Made by a program: the position numbers and the translations under genes. Under the pieces are notes generated by a model. It did not search any database. It was given only the letters and a program-made list of their open reading frames with translations, and was not told the origin of the DNA. A stretch of DNA of 64,000 bases from Candidatus Nitrosopumilus limneticus (GTDB taxonomy: Archaea > Thermoproteota > Nitrososphaeria > Nitrososphaerales > Nitrosopumilaceae): NCBI GenBank assembly GCA_022117465.1, contig JAHCGZ010000001.1:186001-250000 (forward strand). The letters are read 5' to 3'. Positions 16,198 through 25,631 of this stretch are shown here, one piece after another (within the stretch, counting starts at the first letter, position 1; each line of letters starts with the position of its first letter).

Positions 16198-17640
16198 GTG
16201 CCAATACAAGATACACAAGAATTTATCAAAGAACTTGAAAAACAAGGGGAATTAAAAAGAGTCAAAACTCAAGTAGACCCAGATTTAGAAATTGCAGAAA
16301 TTTTAAGAAGAGAAATGTATTCAAATGGTCCAGCAATTCTTTTTGAAAATGTAAAAGGTCACAGTATACCAGTTTTAGGTAATGCGTTTGGTTCAATGAG
16401 AAGATTGGAGATAGGACTTGAAATGACTGACTTTACACAAATAGGTCATCGTATTACAGATATGACAAAAATGGATATGCCATCAGGGTTTTTAAATAAA
16501 ATTAAAAAATTACCAGAACTTTCAAAAATGGCAGCATCGTTTCCAAAATCAGAATCCAGTGGATTAGTTACAGAATTTACATCAACAAATGCATCATTTG
16601 ACGATTTACCAATAATAAAATCATGGCCTAATGATGCAGGACGATTTATAACATTGGGATTAATTGCGACAAAACATCCTGAAACAGGAGTTAGAAATTT
16701 AGGAGTTTATAGAATGCAAATCATAGATAAAACACATGCATTAATGCATTGGCAAAAACACAAGAGAGGTGCAAATCATGGAGATATTGCAAAAGACAAA
16801 GGAGAGAAAATTCCTGCAGCAATAATTTTTGGTGGAGAACCTGCAACAATATTTTCCTCAATTGCACCAGTTCCAGAAGGATTAGACAAATATCTATTTG
16901 CAGGAATTACTAGAAAAGAAGGAATTAAGATAGTAAAATGTAAAACAATTGATTTAGAGGTTCCAGCAAATGCAGAAATTGTTTTAGAAGGATATGTTGA
17001 CCCTGCAGATATCAGAGATGAAGGACCATTTGGAGATCACACAGGATATTACACACCAGTAGAACCATATCCAACATTTACACTAACAGGAATAATGAGA
17101 AGAAAAAATCCCGTTTATATTACAACAGTTGTAGGTAAACCAATTTTAGAAGATGCATATATTGGAAAAGTTATTGAACGTTCATTTTTACCACTCGTTC
17201 AAATGTTTCATCCAGAAGTAGTAGATTTTAGTATGCCAGCAGCAGGATGGTTCCAAGGATTTGCAGTCATCTCAATTAAAAAAAGATATCCAGGTCAAGC
17301 AAAAAAAGTCATGATGGGATTATGGGGAATGGGACAATTATCACTTACAAAGATGTTTGTTGTAGTTGATGAAGATATCAACGTACATGATATTGATGAC
17401 GTAATATGGGCAATAACCACAAGAGCGGATGCAGCAAGAGATACAATAATTATTAACAATACACCGACAGATACTTTAGATCCAGCATCTCCATTAGTTA
17501 ATTTAGGTTCTAAAATGGGGATAGATGCAACACAAAAAACAAAAGAAGAAGGCTACATGAGAGAAATTCAACAACAAGTCAAAGTAGATGAAAAAACTAA
17601 GAATTTAGTGGATTCTAGATGGTCAGATTACGGATTATAA
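16198..17640 (+). CDS. UbiD family prenyl-FMN-dependent decarboxylase
   Basis: 480 residues, GTG start. UbiD enzymes decarboxylate aromatic or unsaturated acids using prenylated FMN. The N-terminus (FIKELEKQGELKRVKTQVDPDLEIAEILRR), AILFENVKG near 47, GVYRMQ near 180 and the catalytic stretch DEGPFGDHTGYYTPVEPYP near 274, with the Glu-Arg-Glu region nearby, are clear. Convergent with mqnC and overlapping it by 6 nt. In the futalosine pathway a UbiD-like enzyme (MqnP/L role) removes the carboxyl of 1,4-dihydroxy-6-naphthoate, so menaquinone synthesis is the best reading of context; this is inference. Confidence 0.9.
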   Translation: MPIQDTQEFIKELEKQGELKRVKTQVDPDLEIAEILRREMYSNGPAILFENVKGHSIPVLGNAFGSMRRLEIGLEMTDFTQIGHRITDMTKMDMPSGFLNKIKKLPELSKMAASFPKSESSGLVTEFTSTNASFDDLPIIKSWPNDAGRFITLGLIATKHPETGVRNLGVYRMQIIDKTHALMHWQKHKRGANHGDIAKDKGEKIPAAIIFGGEPATIFSSIAPVPEGLDKYLFAGITRKEGIKIVKCKTIDLEVPANAEIVLEGYVDPADIRDEGPFGDHTGYYTPVEPYPTFTLTGIMRRKNPVYITTVVGKPILEDAYIGKVIERSFLPLVQMFHPEVVDFSMPAAGWFQGFAVISIKKRYPGQAKKVMMGLWGMGQLSLTKMFVVVDEDINVHDIDDVIWAITTRADAARDTIIINNTPTDTLDPASPLVNLGSKMGIDATQKTKEEGYMREIQQQVKVDEKTKNLVDSRWSDYGL

Positions 17641-18753
17641 CAGACAGATAGGATTATAGAAATTATCTCTTTCTTCAACTTGATAACCAATTTGATGTAT
17701 AGCATCAACAATTATTTTATCAGTTAATTCAGTGGAACGAGCACCAGTACAAGATACAACTTCTTCACCAATAAGAGTACCACCAAAATCATCAGCACCA
17801 TATTGTAAAGCAAGTTGTGCCATACCAACTCCATTAGTTAACCAAGAGGATTGAATGTGTGGAATCAAACCATGTAAAACCAACCTAGAAATCGCAATCA
17901 TTTTTAAAAGTTGAATTCCTCCAGTTCCATAATCAACAATACCCTCGGCTTGCATCAGAGTATTATTTGGTTCAAAGTTCCACGGAATAAAAGCCATAAA
18001 TCCATTGGTTTTTTCTTGTAATTTTACAATTTTAGAAAAGTGCTCAACAATATCATTATTGTTTTCAACACTACCATACATCATTGTAGCAGAGCCAGGA
18101 ATCCCCATAGAATGGGCTTCATCCATAATTCTAATCCAATCAGCACTAGAAATTTTCTTTGGACTAATAATCTCTTTAACAGAATCAGTTAAAATTTCAG
18201 CACCAGCACCAGGGATAGATTGCAAACCTGCATTTTTTAATCTAGATAAAACTTCTTTTGTTGAAGATTTTTCAACTCTGGCAATCATATCAATTTCAGA
18301 TGTAGATAATCCATGCACACCAATAGTTGGAAATTTTTTACGAATCATTTTAAATGCATCTTCATAATATTCAATTTTTAAATGTGGATTATGTCCACCT
18401 TGAATTAGAACTTGACGAATTTTAAACATATCATAAGATGTTTTTACACGAGTTTCAATTTCATCAAGAGATAAAGTGTAGGAATCTACAGACCCAGGAG
18501 ATCTATAAAATGCACAAAATTTACAATCAGTGATACAGACATTAGTATAATTTAAAATGATATTATTTACAAAAGATGCTTTATTGCCAAATTGTTTTTT
18601 TGTCAAGTAACCTGAAACTAATCCCATTAAATGAATATCATTAGATTCTAAAAGTCTTAAAATATCTTCAGAGCCAGGCCTGATACCTTTGAGAGAATTT
18701 TCTAAAATATCTCTAATATCACTTTTTTGTATCTGCTCAGTAGTCTGACTCAA
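17635..18753 (-). CDS. mqnC: Dehypoxanthine futalosine cyclase (menaquinone synthesis)
   Basis: 372 residues. A radical SAM enzyme that closes a ring on dehypoxanthine futalosine. The cluster motif is CITDCKFCAFYR (CxxxCxxC), followed by QVLIQGGHNPHLKIEYYE and IGVHGLSTSEIDMIA, then SIPGAGAEILTDSV, as in MqnC/MqnE/CofH proteins. MqnE and CofH are relatives, but the IPGAGAEIL segment and MYGSVE/PWNFEPN segments favour MqnC. It is divergent from the aroA' gene. Other futalosine genes (mqnA, D, E) are not in the window. Confidence 0.9.
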   Translation of the reverse strand: MSQTTEQIQKSDIRDILENSLKGIRPGSEDILRLLESNDIHLMGLVSGYLTKKQFGNKASFVNNIILNYTNVCITDCKFCAFYRSPGSVDSYTLSLDEIETRVKTSYDMFKIRQVLIQGGHNPHLKIEYYEDAFKMIRKKFPTIGVHGLSTSEIDMIARVEKSSTKEVLSRLKNAGLQSIPGAGAEILTDSVKEIISPKKISSADWIRIMDEAHSMGIPGSATMMYGSVENNNDIVEHFSKIVKLQEKTNGFMAFIPWNFEPNNTLMQAEGIVDYGTGGIQLLKMIAISRLVLHGLIPHIQSSWLTNGVGMAQLALQYGADDFGGTLIGEEVVSCTGARSTELTDKIIVDAIHQIGYQVEERDNFYNPICLL

Positions 18754-18898
18754 TTATTATTCATTCTTTAGAATTTCTATTTAATTCTTGATAGAAAGTG
18801 AAATTAAAAATTAATCAAAAATTCATCCTAACTTTAAAAGAATTTGAGCATGTATCCACACGTTATTTTTAAGTAGGGCTGAAAGAATAAAACAAAAC

Positions 18899-19681
18899 AT
18901 GGTAACAGCAACTCAAATTAGATTAAATCGAGTTATGAGAAAAGGAAAGATGCTATGTATTCCAATGGATCATGGTATTTCAAATGGACCTATTGAAGGT
19001 CTTGAAGATCCAGCCTCCATAATCTACAGATGTGAAGGACATGGACTTACTAGTGTTATTATCAATAAGGGAATTCTCAAATCATTACCAAAACCACCAA
19101 AGATAGGAATTTTAGTTCATTTTTCAAGTAGCACTATATTATCATTAACACCAAATCGTAAAATGTTAACAGGTACAGTCAAAGAAGCTGTGGCATTAGG
19201 GGCAGATGGAGTTTCACTCCACATCAACATTGGAGGTAAAGAAGAACCAGAAATGTTAGAGCAACTTGGAATGACATCAGATGAATGTCACAGATGGGGA
19301 ATGCCACTTTTAGCAATGATGTACCCTAGAGGAGAAAATATTCCAAATCCACATGACCCAGAAATAGTTGGACATGTAGCAAGGATTGGCGCTGAATGTG
19401 GTGCGGATATTGTTAAGACATTATACACAGGAGACATAGATTCATTTGCAAAAATTGTAAAAAGTACACCAGTTCCAATTGTAATTGCAGGTGGACCTAA
19501 AGCAAAAACAGATTTAGATATTCTTCAAATGACCGAGGACGCCATAACTGCAGGAGCTAAAGGAGTGACATATGGTAGAAACATCTTTGCACATAAAGTA
19601 CCTGAAAAAATGGTTGAGGCATTAGCTGAAATAATTTTTAAAAAGGGAACAGCAAAGGAAGCAATGAAAAGAATTGAGTAA
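18899..19681 (+). CDS. 2-amino-3,7-dideoxy-D-threo-hept-6-ulosonate synthase (archaeal shikimate entry)
   Basis: 260 residues, a class I aldolase-type barrel. It makes the precursor that replaces DAHP in archaeal aromatic synthesis, from aspartate semialdehyde and a ketose phosphate. [19 protein letters not shown] near residue 13 and [12 protein letters not shown] near 220 are the family signatures; the Schiff-base lysine is in [10 protein letters not shown] near 175. It is the first gene of the aromatic cluster and overlaps the next gene by 8 nt, so they are translationally coupled. A TATA-like TTTTTAAG lies about 30 nt before the ATG. Confidence 0.95.
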   Translation: MVTATQIRLNRVMRKGKMLCIPMDHGISNGPIEGLEDPASIIYRCEGHGLTSVIINKGILKSLPKPPKIGILVHFSSSTILSLTPNRKMLTGTVKEAVALGADGVSLHINIGGKEEPEMLEQLGMTSDECHRWGMPLLAMMYPRGENIPNPHDPEIVGHVARIGAECGADIVKTLYTGDIDSFAKIVKSTPVPIVIAGGPKAKTDLDILQMTEDAITAGAKGVTYGRNIFAHKVPEKMVEALAEIIFKKGTAKEAMKRIE

Positions 19682-20735
19682 AATAAGAGAATTAATAATT
19701 TTACCAAAAGTAAATCAGGCACAATTATTAAAATTTTTGCCGCAGTTGGAAGATGAAGGAATTAAAACAGTTTATCTGGATCCTAAAAAATTAGGTAAGA
19801 AAAAAACAAAATTACAAACAATATCCACATCAAATTCTTCAAATTATGTAATATTAGAAAAAGAGGGAGCAACTAAACCAAAAGGAAAAAAAGTAGGAAT
19901 AAAGTTTGAAGTATTATCAAATTCAGATATTGAGAATGTTTTAACAATTTCAAAAAAAGGACTGGATTTTGTAATAATTGAAGTAAAAGATTGGAAAATT
20001 ATTCCATTAGAAAACATAATTGCTAAATTACATAAAATACATACTAAAATTTTTGCCATTGCAAGAACAACTCAAGAAGTAAGAAAGATGTTTTCAATTT
20101 TAGAAATTGGGGTAGATGGAGTAATTTTTAGTACGTCATCAATTAATGAAGTTAAAGAAGCAATGGTGTATCTAGGAACTAAAAGTTTTGATATGAAACC
20201 AGCTAAAATACTTGAAATTAAAGAAGTTGGAGATGGCGAACGGGTATGTGTAGATACAGCATCCATATTACATAAAGGGGAAGGAATGTTAATTGGAAGT
20301 AGATCAAATTTCTTATTTCTTGTTCATAATGAATCAGTTGGATCATCATTTACGTCACCAAGACCATTTAGAGTAAATGCTGGAGCAGTTCATTGTTACA
20401 CTTTATCACCAGATGGAACAACAAATTACTTATCAGAAGTTGAAACAGGATCTGAAGTTTTAATTTTAAATTCTAAGGGAAAGGCCAGAAGGGTAACTGT
20501 AGGAAGGGCAAAAATTGAAAGAAGACCAATGCTAATGATAAAAGCTTCAGTAGGAAAAGAGATAGGAGGAATTATTGCACAAAATGCAGAGACAATTAGA
20601 TTTGTCAAACCAAATGGACAACTTGTATCAGTAACACATCTAAAAAAAGGAGATGTAATAATGGCTCATTCCAAACCAGCAACAGGTAGACATTTTGGAA
20701 TGGAAGTTTCAGATGAGTACATATTAGAAAAATAA
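19674..20735 (+). CDS. 3-dehydroquinate synthase II
   Basis: 353 residues, TTG start overlapping the upstream gene by 8 nt. It oxidatively deaminates and cyclises the ADH product to 3-dehydroquinate. Typical segments are FVIIEVKDWKIIPLENIIA near 100, GVDGVIFSTSSINEV near 147, the region GVCVDTASILHKGEGMLIGS (GERVCVDTASIL) near 190, and RPFRVNAGAVHCYTL near 223. The N-terminal 60 residues are less conserved. It is followed 1 nt later by aroD. Confidence 0.95.
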   Translation: MSKIRELIILPKVNQAQLLKFLPQLEDEGIKTVYLDPKKLGKKKTKLQTISTSNSSNYVILEKEGATKPKGKKVGIKFEVLSNSDIENVLTISKKGLDFVIIEVKDWKIIPLENIIAKLHKIHTKIFAIARTTQEVRKMFSILEIGVDGVIFSTSSINEVKEAMVYLGTKSFDMKPAKILEIKEVGDGERVCVDTASILHKGEGMLIGSRSNFLFLVHNESVGSSFTSPRPFRVNAGAVHCYTLSPDGTTNYLSEVETGSEVLILNSKGKARRVTVGRAKIERRPMLMIKASVGKEIGGIIAQNAETIRFVKPNGQLVSVTHLKKGDVIMAHSKPATGRHFGMEVSDEYILEK

Positions 20736-20736
20736 G

Positions 20737-21408
20737 ATGAAACACAAAACTTGTATATCAATTGCAGAAAATTCACCAAATAAAATTAGTAATAAATTAA
20801 AAACTGCATTAAAAAAATCAGATTATGTAGAAGTCAGATTAGATTTTTTAAAAATTGAACAAATTCCAAAAGCACTAGAAATAATTAAAAAAGATCTGAA
20901 CAAAATAGTTTGTACATTAAGACCAAAAGCAGAAGGAGGTAAATTTTCAGGTAGTGAAGAAGAAAGATTATCCATAATAAAATTAGTTGCAGAATACAAT
21001 CCATTTTTATTAGATGTAGAATTTAACACATTAAAGAAAAATAAAGATTTAGTGAAATATCTAAAATCAACAAAAACAAAATTACTAGTTTCTTGGCACG
21101 ATTTTAAAAAAACACCAAAATCAATAGAACTAAAAAATAAGATTAAACAAATGAGTAAATTTTCATCCAATGTAAAAATTGTTAGTACTGCAAAATCCAC
21201 AGAGGATTCAATCAGAATGTTAGAATTGTATGACAACAAAGGAAAAAATAATTTAATTTCATTTGCAATGGGTGAACCAGGTAAAATATCAAGAATTTTA
21301 TGCCTATATCTTGGAAGTCCTTACACCTATGTATCATTAGGAAAAGCAGTTGCACCAGGTCAATTTAGCATAGATGAGATTAAAAAAATTATCAATCTAA
21401 AAAAGTAA
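20737..21408 (+). CDS. aroD: 3-dehydroquinate dehydratase, type I
   Basis: 223 residues. Removes water from 3-dehydroquinate to give 3-dehydroshikimate through a Schiff base. YVEVRLDFLKIEQIP near 30, TLRPKAEGGKFSG near 62 and the VSWHDF motif near 120 (with the catalytic His) are present; the Schiff-base lysine is in NVKIVSTAKST near 145. FAMGEPGKISRILCLYLGSPYTY near 180 is the characteristic C-terminal strand. Adjacent to aroB' (1 nt) and 42 nt before aroE. Confidence 0.94.
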   Translation: MKHKTCISIAENSPNKISNKLKTALKKSDYVEVRLDFLKIEQIPKALEIIKKDLNKIVCTLRPKAEGGKFSGSEEERLSIIKLVAEYNPFLLDVEFNTLKKNKDLVKYLKSTKTKLLVSWHDFKKTPKSIELKNKIKQMSKFSSNVKIVSTAKSTEDSIRMLELYDNKGKNNLISFAMGEPGKISRILCLYLGSPYTYVSLGKAVAPGQFSIDEIKKIINLKK

Positions 21409-21450
21409 ATAAAAATTTAGTTTAAATCAATCATATTACTAAAAAATAAC

Positions 21451-22272
21451 ATGGGAAAAAGTTTTGCAGTAATAGGAGATCCTATTGATCATTCTTTATC
21501 TCCAAATATTCACAGTGCAGCATTTAGAGAATTAAATTTGGATTCATCATATATTGGATATAGAATTCCAAAGGGAGAATTAGAAAGTGGCATTCAAGGT
21601 TTAAAAAAAATAAAAATTAGTGGATTTAACGTAACCATACCACACAAAATAGAAATGATGAAATATTTAGATACAATGGATGAGTCATGCAGTATAATTG
21701 GTGCAGTAAACACAGTTGTAAATAATGAAGGAATATTGAAAGGATATAATACAGACATGGATGGTTTTTTAGAACCATTAAAGAAAAGGAATATTTCAAT
21801 TCAAAATAAGAACATATTACTAATTGGAGCAGGGGGAGCTGCAAGAGCAATAGTTGCAGCAATGGCTAAAGAAAAAGCATCTAATGTAGACATAGTAAAC
21901 AGAACAATATCAAATGCAAATAATTTATCAGAGTTTGCAACAAAGATTGGTCTCAATACAAATACAAAAAAAATAGAACAAGCAAGTGAAGGTATAGAAA
22001 ATTACGACATAATAATCAATTCAACAGCAATAGGATTGAAAAATGAATTAAGTCCAATATCATTTGAAGGAGTAAATGAAAAAACAGTAGTTTACGATAT
22101 TGTTTATGCACCAATAAATACAGATTTTATTAAAAAAGCAAAAGAGAAAAAATTAGAAGTGATTTATGGCTACGAGATGCTTCTAGGACAGGCCACGAGA
22201 GCATTTGAAATTTGGCACGGAATGAAAGCGCCTTATATCGCAATGAAAAGAGCACTATTAGGAGGATTTTGA
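21451..22272 (+). CDS. aroE: Shikimate dehydrogenase
   Basis: 273 residues. NADPH-dependent reduction of 3-dehydroshikimate. The substrate loop is IGDPIDHSLSPNIHSAAF near 8, GFNVTIPHK near 58 carries the catalytic lysine, and the NADP fold has LLIGAGGAARAIVAA near 125. The tail GYEMLLGQATRAFEIWHG is standard. The TGA stop overlaps the ATG of the shikimate kinase by 1 nt. Confidence 0.96.
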   Translation: MGKSFAVIGDPIDHSLSPNIHSAAFRELNLDSSYIGYRIPKGELESGIQGLKKIKISGFNVTIPHKIEMMKYLDTMDESCSIIGAVNTVVNNEGILKGYNTDMDGFLEPLKKRNISIQNKNILLIGAGGAARAIVAAMAKEKASNVDIVNRTISNANNLSEFATKIGLNTNTKKIEQASEGIENYDIIINSTAIGLKNELSPISFEGVNEKTVVYDIVYAPINTDFIKKAKEKKLEVIYGYEMLLGQATRAFEIWHGMKAPYIAMKRALLGGF

Positions 22273-23126
22273 TGGCAAAAGTAAAAGCTACAGTCCATGG
22301 TGCAGTGTCACTAGTAAGTGCAATTGCGAATAAAAAAGGGGCAACATTAGGAATTTCATTAAAAGTAGAAGCCATAGTAGAAACATCTGAAGGAAAAGGA
22401 ATTACAATTCAATCTGAAAATAAAAATCTTAGTTCACGATTAATCAATAAAACAATTGAAAAAATTGTAACAAAAAAAGATTTGGAGAAAAATAAAATAA
22501 CAATAACATTGACCTCAGAAATTCCAACAGGATATGGATTAAAGAGTTCAAGTGCAATATCATCAGCTGTTGCATTAGCATGTTCAAAAATATTTAACCC
22601 AAAACTGACAGATCACCAGATATTACTAGCTGGAGTAGAGGCATCAATTGAATCGAAAGTAAGTATTACTGGTGCATATGATGATGCATGTTCTTGTTAT
22701 TATGGAGGATTCAATGTAACAAATAATGAAAAAAGGGAGAGATTACATTTTGAAAAAGCACCAACAAATTTAATTGCAGTTATTTTTATTCCAAAAAATA
22801 GAAAAAGAGGGAATATAAAAAAATTAAAAATATTATCAACAATTTTTAATAATGCATGGGAATTAGCAAAAGAGAAAAAATATTGGGAATCTATGACAAT
22901 TAATGGACTAGCAACATCATCTATTCTAAATTCTGATCCTAAAATAATTGTTAATTTAATTGAAAAAGGAGCACTAGGAGCATCAGTTTCAGGAAATGGT
23001 CCATCAATTGCAGCAATTGTGAAAAAAGAAAACGAAGTAAATATTAAAAAAATATTTGAGACACTGGAAGGAAACATAATTGTTTCAAAAATAAATAACA
23101 TGAAGGCAGAAGTACATGAACTGTAG
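22272..23126 (+). CDS. Archaeal-type shikimate kinase (GHMP family)
   Basis: 284 residues from the ATG at 22272, which overlaps aroE's stop; an upstream in-frame ATG at 22212 lies inside aroE and is not needed. It phosphorylates shikimate at the 3-hydroxyl. The GHMP ATP loop is SEIPTGYGLKSSSAISSAVALA near 95, and ASVSGNGPSIAAI near 255 is the C-terminal GHMP motif. This is the non-homologous archaeal replacement for bacterial AroK. It overlaps aroA by 11 nt. Confidence 0.95.
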   Translation: MAKVKATVHGAVSLVSAIANKKGATLGISLKVEAIVETSEGKGITIQSENKNLSSRLINKTIEKIVTKKDLEKNKITITLTSEIPTGYGLKSSSAISSAVALACSKIFNPKLTDHQILLAGVEASIESKVSITGAYDDACSCYYGGFNVTNNEKRERLHFEKAPTNLIAVIFIPKNRKRGNIKKLKILSTIFNNAWELAKEKKYWESMTINGLATSSILNSDPKIIVNLIEKGALGASVSGNGPSIAAIVKKENEVNIKKIFETLEGNIIVSKINNMKAEVHEL

Positions 23127-24384
23127 TGTAGAAAAATCAAAAATTAAAGGCGAAATAAATTGTCCTTCAAATAAAAGCTACACACACAGAGGTATTTTTC
23201 TTGCATCGCTTGCAGGAAATAATAGTAAAGTAGAGAACGTGTTGCTATCAGCAGATACAAAAGCAACCATTGAAGCATGTAAAAAATTTGGAGCAATAAT
23301 TGAAGTCAATAATTCATCAATAATTGTGAAAGAAGCAATAAAAATAGGCATAAAAGTACCAGAAATTGATACTCAGAATTCAGGTACAACAATTAGAATT
23401 GCGATAGGAATAGCCAGTTTATTTTCAGAAGAAATTACTTTAACAGGAGATGAAAGTATACAAAAAAGACCAATGCAGCCATTACTAGATGCATTATCAA
23501 GTATTGGGGCAAGATGTAGTTCAAATGATGGAAAACCACCAGTTAAAATCCAAGGAAGAATTTCTGGTGGAGATGTAACAATTCCAGGAAATTTATCTAG
23601 TCAATTTATTTCATCATTATTAATAACAGCCCCCTTAACAAAAAATGGAATTAATCTAACAATTGAAGGAGATTTAGTTTCAAAACCATATCTTGATGCA
23701 ACAATAGTGACAATGAAAAAATTTGGGGTATCAGTTCAAACATTAATTCCATATAAAAAATACAATATAACACCACAGATTTATAAAAATGCAACATTCT
23801 CTGTTCCAATTGATTTCTCAAGCTTAGCACTACTACTTTCATTTACAGTTCTAAATGGAGAAGATATCGTAATCAAAGGAAATATTGGGAACTTACCTCA
23901 AGGTGATGAAGCTTTCATTGATTTTCTAGAACAATTAGGAGTATCAGTTACAATTAATGAAAATGAAATAAAAGTTAAATCGCCTGAAAAATTAAAAGGA
24001 GGTAAATTCGATTTAAGAAACTCACCAGATCTTTTACCACCATTAGCAATATTATCATTAATTTCATCAAAACCAATAGAAATTGTTAATGTAAAACATG
24101 CAAGATTAAAAGAAACAGACAGAATTGCAATTCTTGCAAGAGAATTACCAAAAATTGGAATTAAAGTGCTAGAAAAAGAAGATGGTTTGATTTTAGAATC
24201 AGGCGGTAATCTTATAGGAGCAAAACTAGATTCAGAAAACGATCATAGATTATTCATGGCATTTTGTATTGCCGGGACATATATTGGAAATTGTATTGTG
24301 ACAGATTCAAAATCAGTAGAAGTATCATATCCAAATTTTATAGAAGAAATGAATAGATTAGGCGCAAAAATTCAAAGAATATAG
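23116..24384 (+). CDS. aroA: 3-phosphoshikimate 1-carboxyvinyltransferase (EPSP synthase)
   Basis: 422 residues. Joins phosphoenolpyruvate to shikimate-3-phosphate. NCPSNKSYTHRGIFLASLAG near 15 holds the catalytic Lys and Ser, NSGTTIRIAIG near 90, KRPMQPLLDAL near 115, SSQFISSLLI near 160 and the HARLKETDRIAIL loop near 325 are all present. The 11-nt overlap with shikimate kinase suggests coupling. A 145-nt AT-rich gap separates it from aroC. Confidence 0.97.
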   Translation: MNCSVEKSKIKGEINCPSNKSYTHRGIFLASLAGNNSKVENVLLSADTKATIEACKKFGAIIEVNNSSIIVKEAIKIGIKVPEIDTQNSGTTIRIAIGIASLFSEEITLTGDESIQKRPMQPLLDALSSIGARCSSNDGKPPVKIQGRISGGDVTIPGNLSSQFISSLLITAPLTKNGINLTIEGDLVSKPYLDATIVTMKKFGVSVQTLIPYKKYNITPQIYKNATFSVPIDFSSLALLLSFTVLNGEDIVIKGNIGNLPQGDEAFIDFLEQLGVSVTINENEIKVKSPEKLKGGKFDLRNSPDLLPPLAILSLISSKPIEIVNVKHARLKETDRIAILARELPKIGIKVLEKEDGLILESGGNLIGAKLDSENDHRLFMAFCIAGTYIGNCIVTDSKSVEVSYPNFIEEMNRLGAKIQRI

Positions 24385-24502
24385 AAAAATTGTAAAAAAA
24401 TACACATGAAATCATAAAAAATCAAGATGATAGAAAAATCATCAATTTTAATGATAATAATACATCTTCAAAATAGGCGAATTTTTAATAACCCAAGAGG
24501 AA

Positions 24503-24510
24503 TTATAAAC
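24503..24510 (+). promoter_or_regulatory. TATA-like box for aroC
   Basis: TTATAAAC lies 20-27 nt before the GTG at 24530, suggesting that aroC and the following genes have their own promoter inside the aromatic cluster. Confidence 0.45.
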
Positions 24511-24529
24511 ATCGCTTAACATAGGTATT

Positions 24530-25627
24530 GTGTTGTCAGGAAATTCTATTGGTCAGCGACTTGTTTTAACAAGTTTTGGTGAAAGTCATGGAAGATCAAT
24601 TGGTGCAGTTTTAGATGGATGTCCCGCAGGTTTGGAAATAGATGAAAAAGAAATACAAGACATGTTAAACTTAAGAAAACCAGGTCAAAATTTAATTTCA
24701 ACACAAAGAAAGGAAGGAGATATTGTAGAAATAGTATCAGGAGTATTTAGAGGATTTACAACAGGTGCACCAATTACAATGTTAATTTGGAATTCCGATC
24801 AAAAATCAAAAGATTATGACGATTTAAAAACAAAATTAAGACCAGGCCATTCAGATTATCCTGCAATGATAAAATACAATCAATTTAATGATCATCGAGG
24901 GGGAGGAAGATTTTCAGGAAGATTAACTGCAACACATGTAATGGGAGGAGCTATTGCAAGAAAATTACTTAAAGTTACACTGGGAATTCAAACAAATTCA
25001 TTTACGTTACAAATTGGAAAAATAAAAATGGAAAAAGAATTCAATGAGAAAATGGCAAAAACAATTTATAAAAATGAAGTGAGATGCCCAGAAGAAAAAA
25101 CAGCTAAAAAGATGAGAGAAGCAATTCTAGATGCAAGAAAAAAAGGAGATTCTCTAGGAGGGATAATTGAATCAATTACAACAAATGTGCCAGTAGGACT
25201 TGGAGAACCCATTTTTAGTTCATTAGAATCAGATTTGAGTAAAGCAATTTTTTCAATTCCATCAGTAAAAGGAGTAGAATTTGGTTCAGGATTTCAAGGT
25301 TCACAATTATTTGGTTCACAAAATAATGATTTGTATACAATAAAAAAAGGGAAAATTATAACAACGACAAATAATTCAGGAGGGATACTAGGAGGAATTT
25401 CAAATGGAATGCCAATTACAATGAGAATTGCATTTAAACCAGCTTCATCAATTGCTCAAAAACAGAGTACAATTGACATTAAAAATAAAAAAGATACAAT
25501 ACTGCAAGTAAAAGGAAGACATGATCCGTGTGTAGTGCCAAGAGCAGCACCAGTAGTTGATTCACTAGTAGCCTTAACGATTGCAGATCACGCACTTATC
25601 ACTGGTGCAATTAAACCCAGTTTATAA
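24530..25627 (+). CDS. aroC: Chorismate synthase
   Basis: 365 residues, GTG start (TTG three bases later is an alternative). Eliminates phosphate from EPSP using reduced FMN. SFGESHGRSIGAVLDGCPAGL near 16, the RKPGQNLISTQRKEGD region near 48, and DHRGGGRFSGRLTATHVMGGAIA near 119 are signatures. RHDPCVVPRAAPVVDSLVAL near 325 completes the family pattern. It is followed 4 nt later by the chorismate mutase-aminotransferase gene, so the product is used by the next enzyme. Confidence 0.97.
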   Translation: MLSGNSIGQRLVLTSFGESHGRSIGAVLDGCPAGLEIDEKEIQDMLNLRKPGQNLISTQRKEGDIVEIVSGVFRGFTTGAPITMLIWNSDQKSKDYDDLKTKLRPGHSDYPAMIKYNQFNDHRGGGRFSGRLTATHVMGGAIARKLLKVTLGIQTNSFTLQIGKIKMEKEFNEKMAKTIYKNEVRCPEEKTAKKMREAILDARKKGDSLGGIIESITTNVPVGLGEPIFSSLESDLSKAIFSIPSVKGVEFGSGFQGSQLFGSQNNDLYTIKKGKIITTTNNSGGILGGISNGMPITMRIAFKPASSIAQKQSTIDIKNKKDTILQVKGRHDPCVVPRAAPVVDSLVALTIADHALITGAIKPSL

Positions 25628-25631
25628 AAAA

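Noticed and set aside
22212-22271. Longer shikimate kinase start inside aroE
   Set aside because: The extra residues come from the aroE frame-shifted tail, and the family starts at MAKVKATVHGAVSL.
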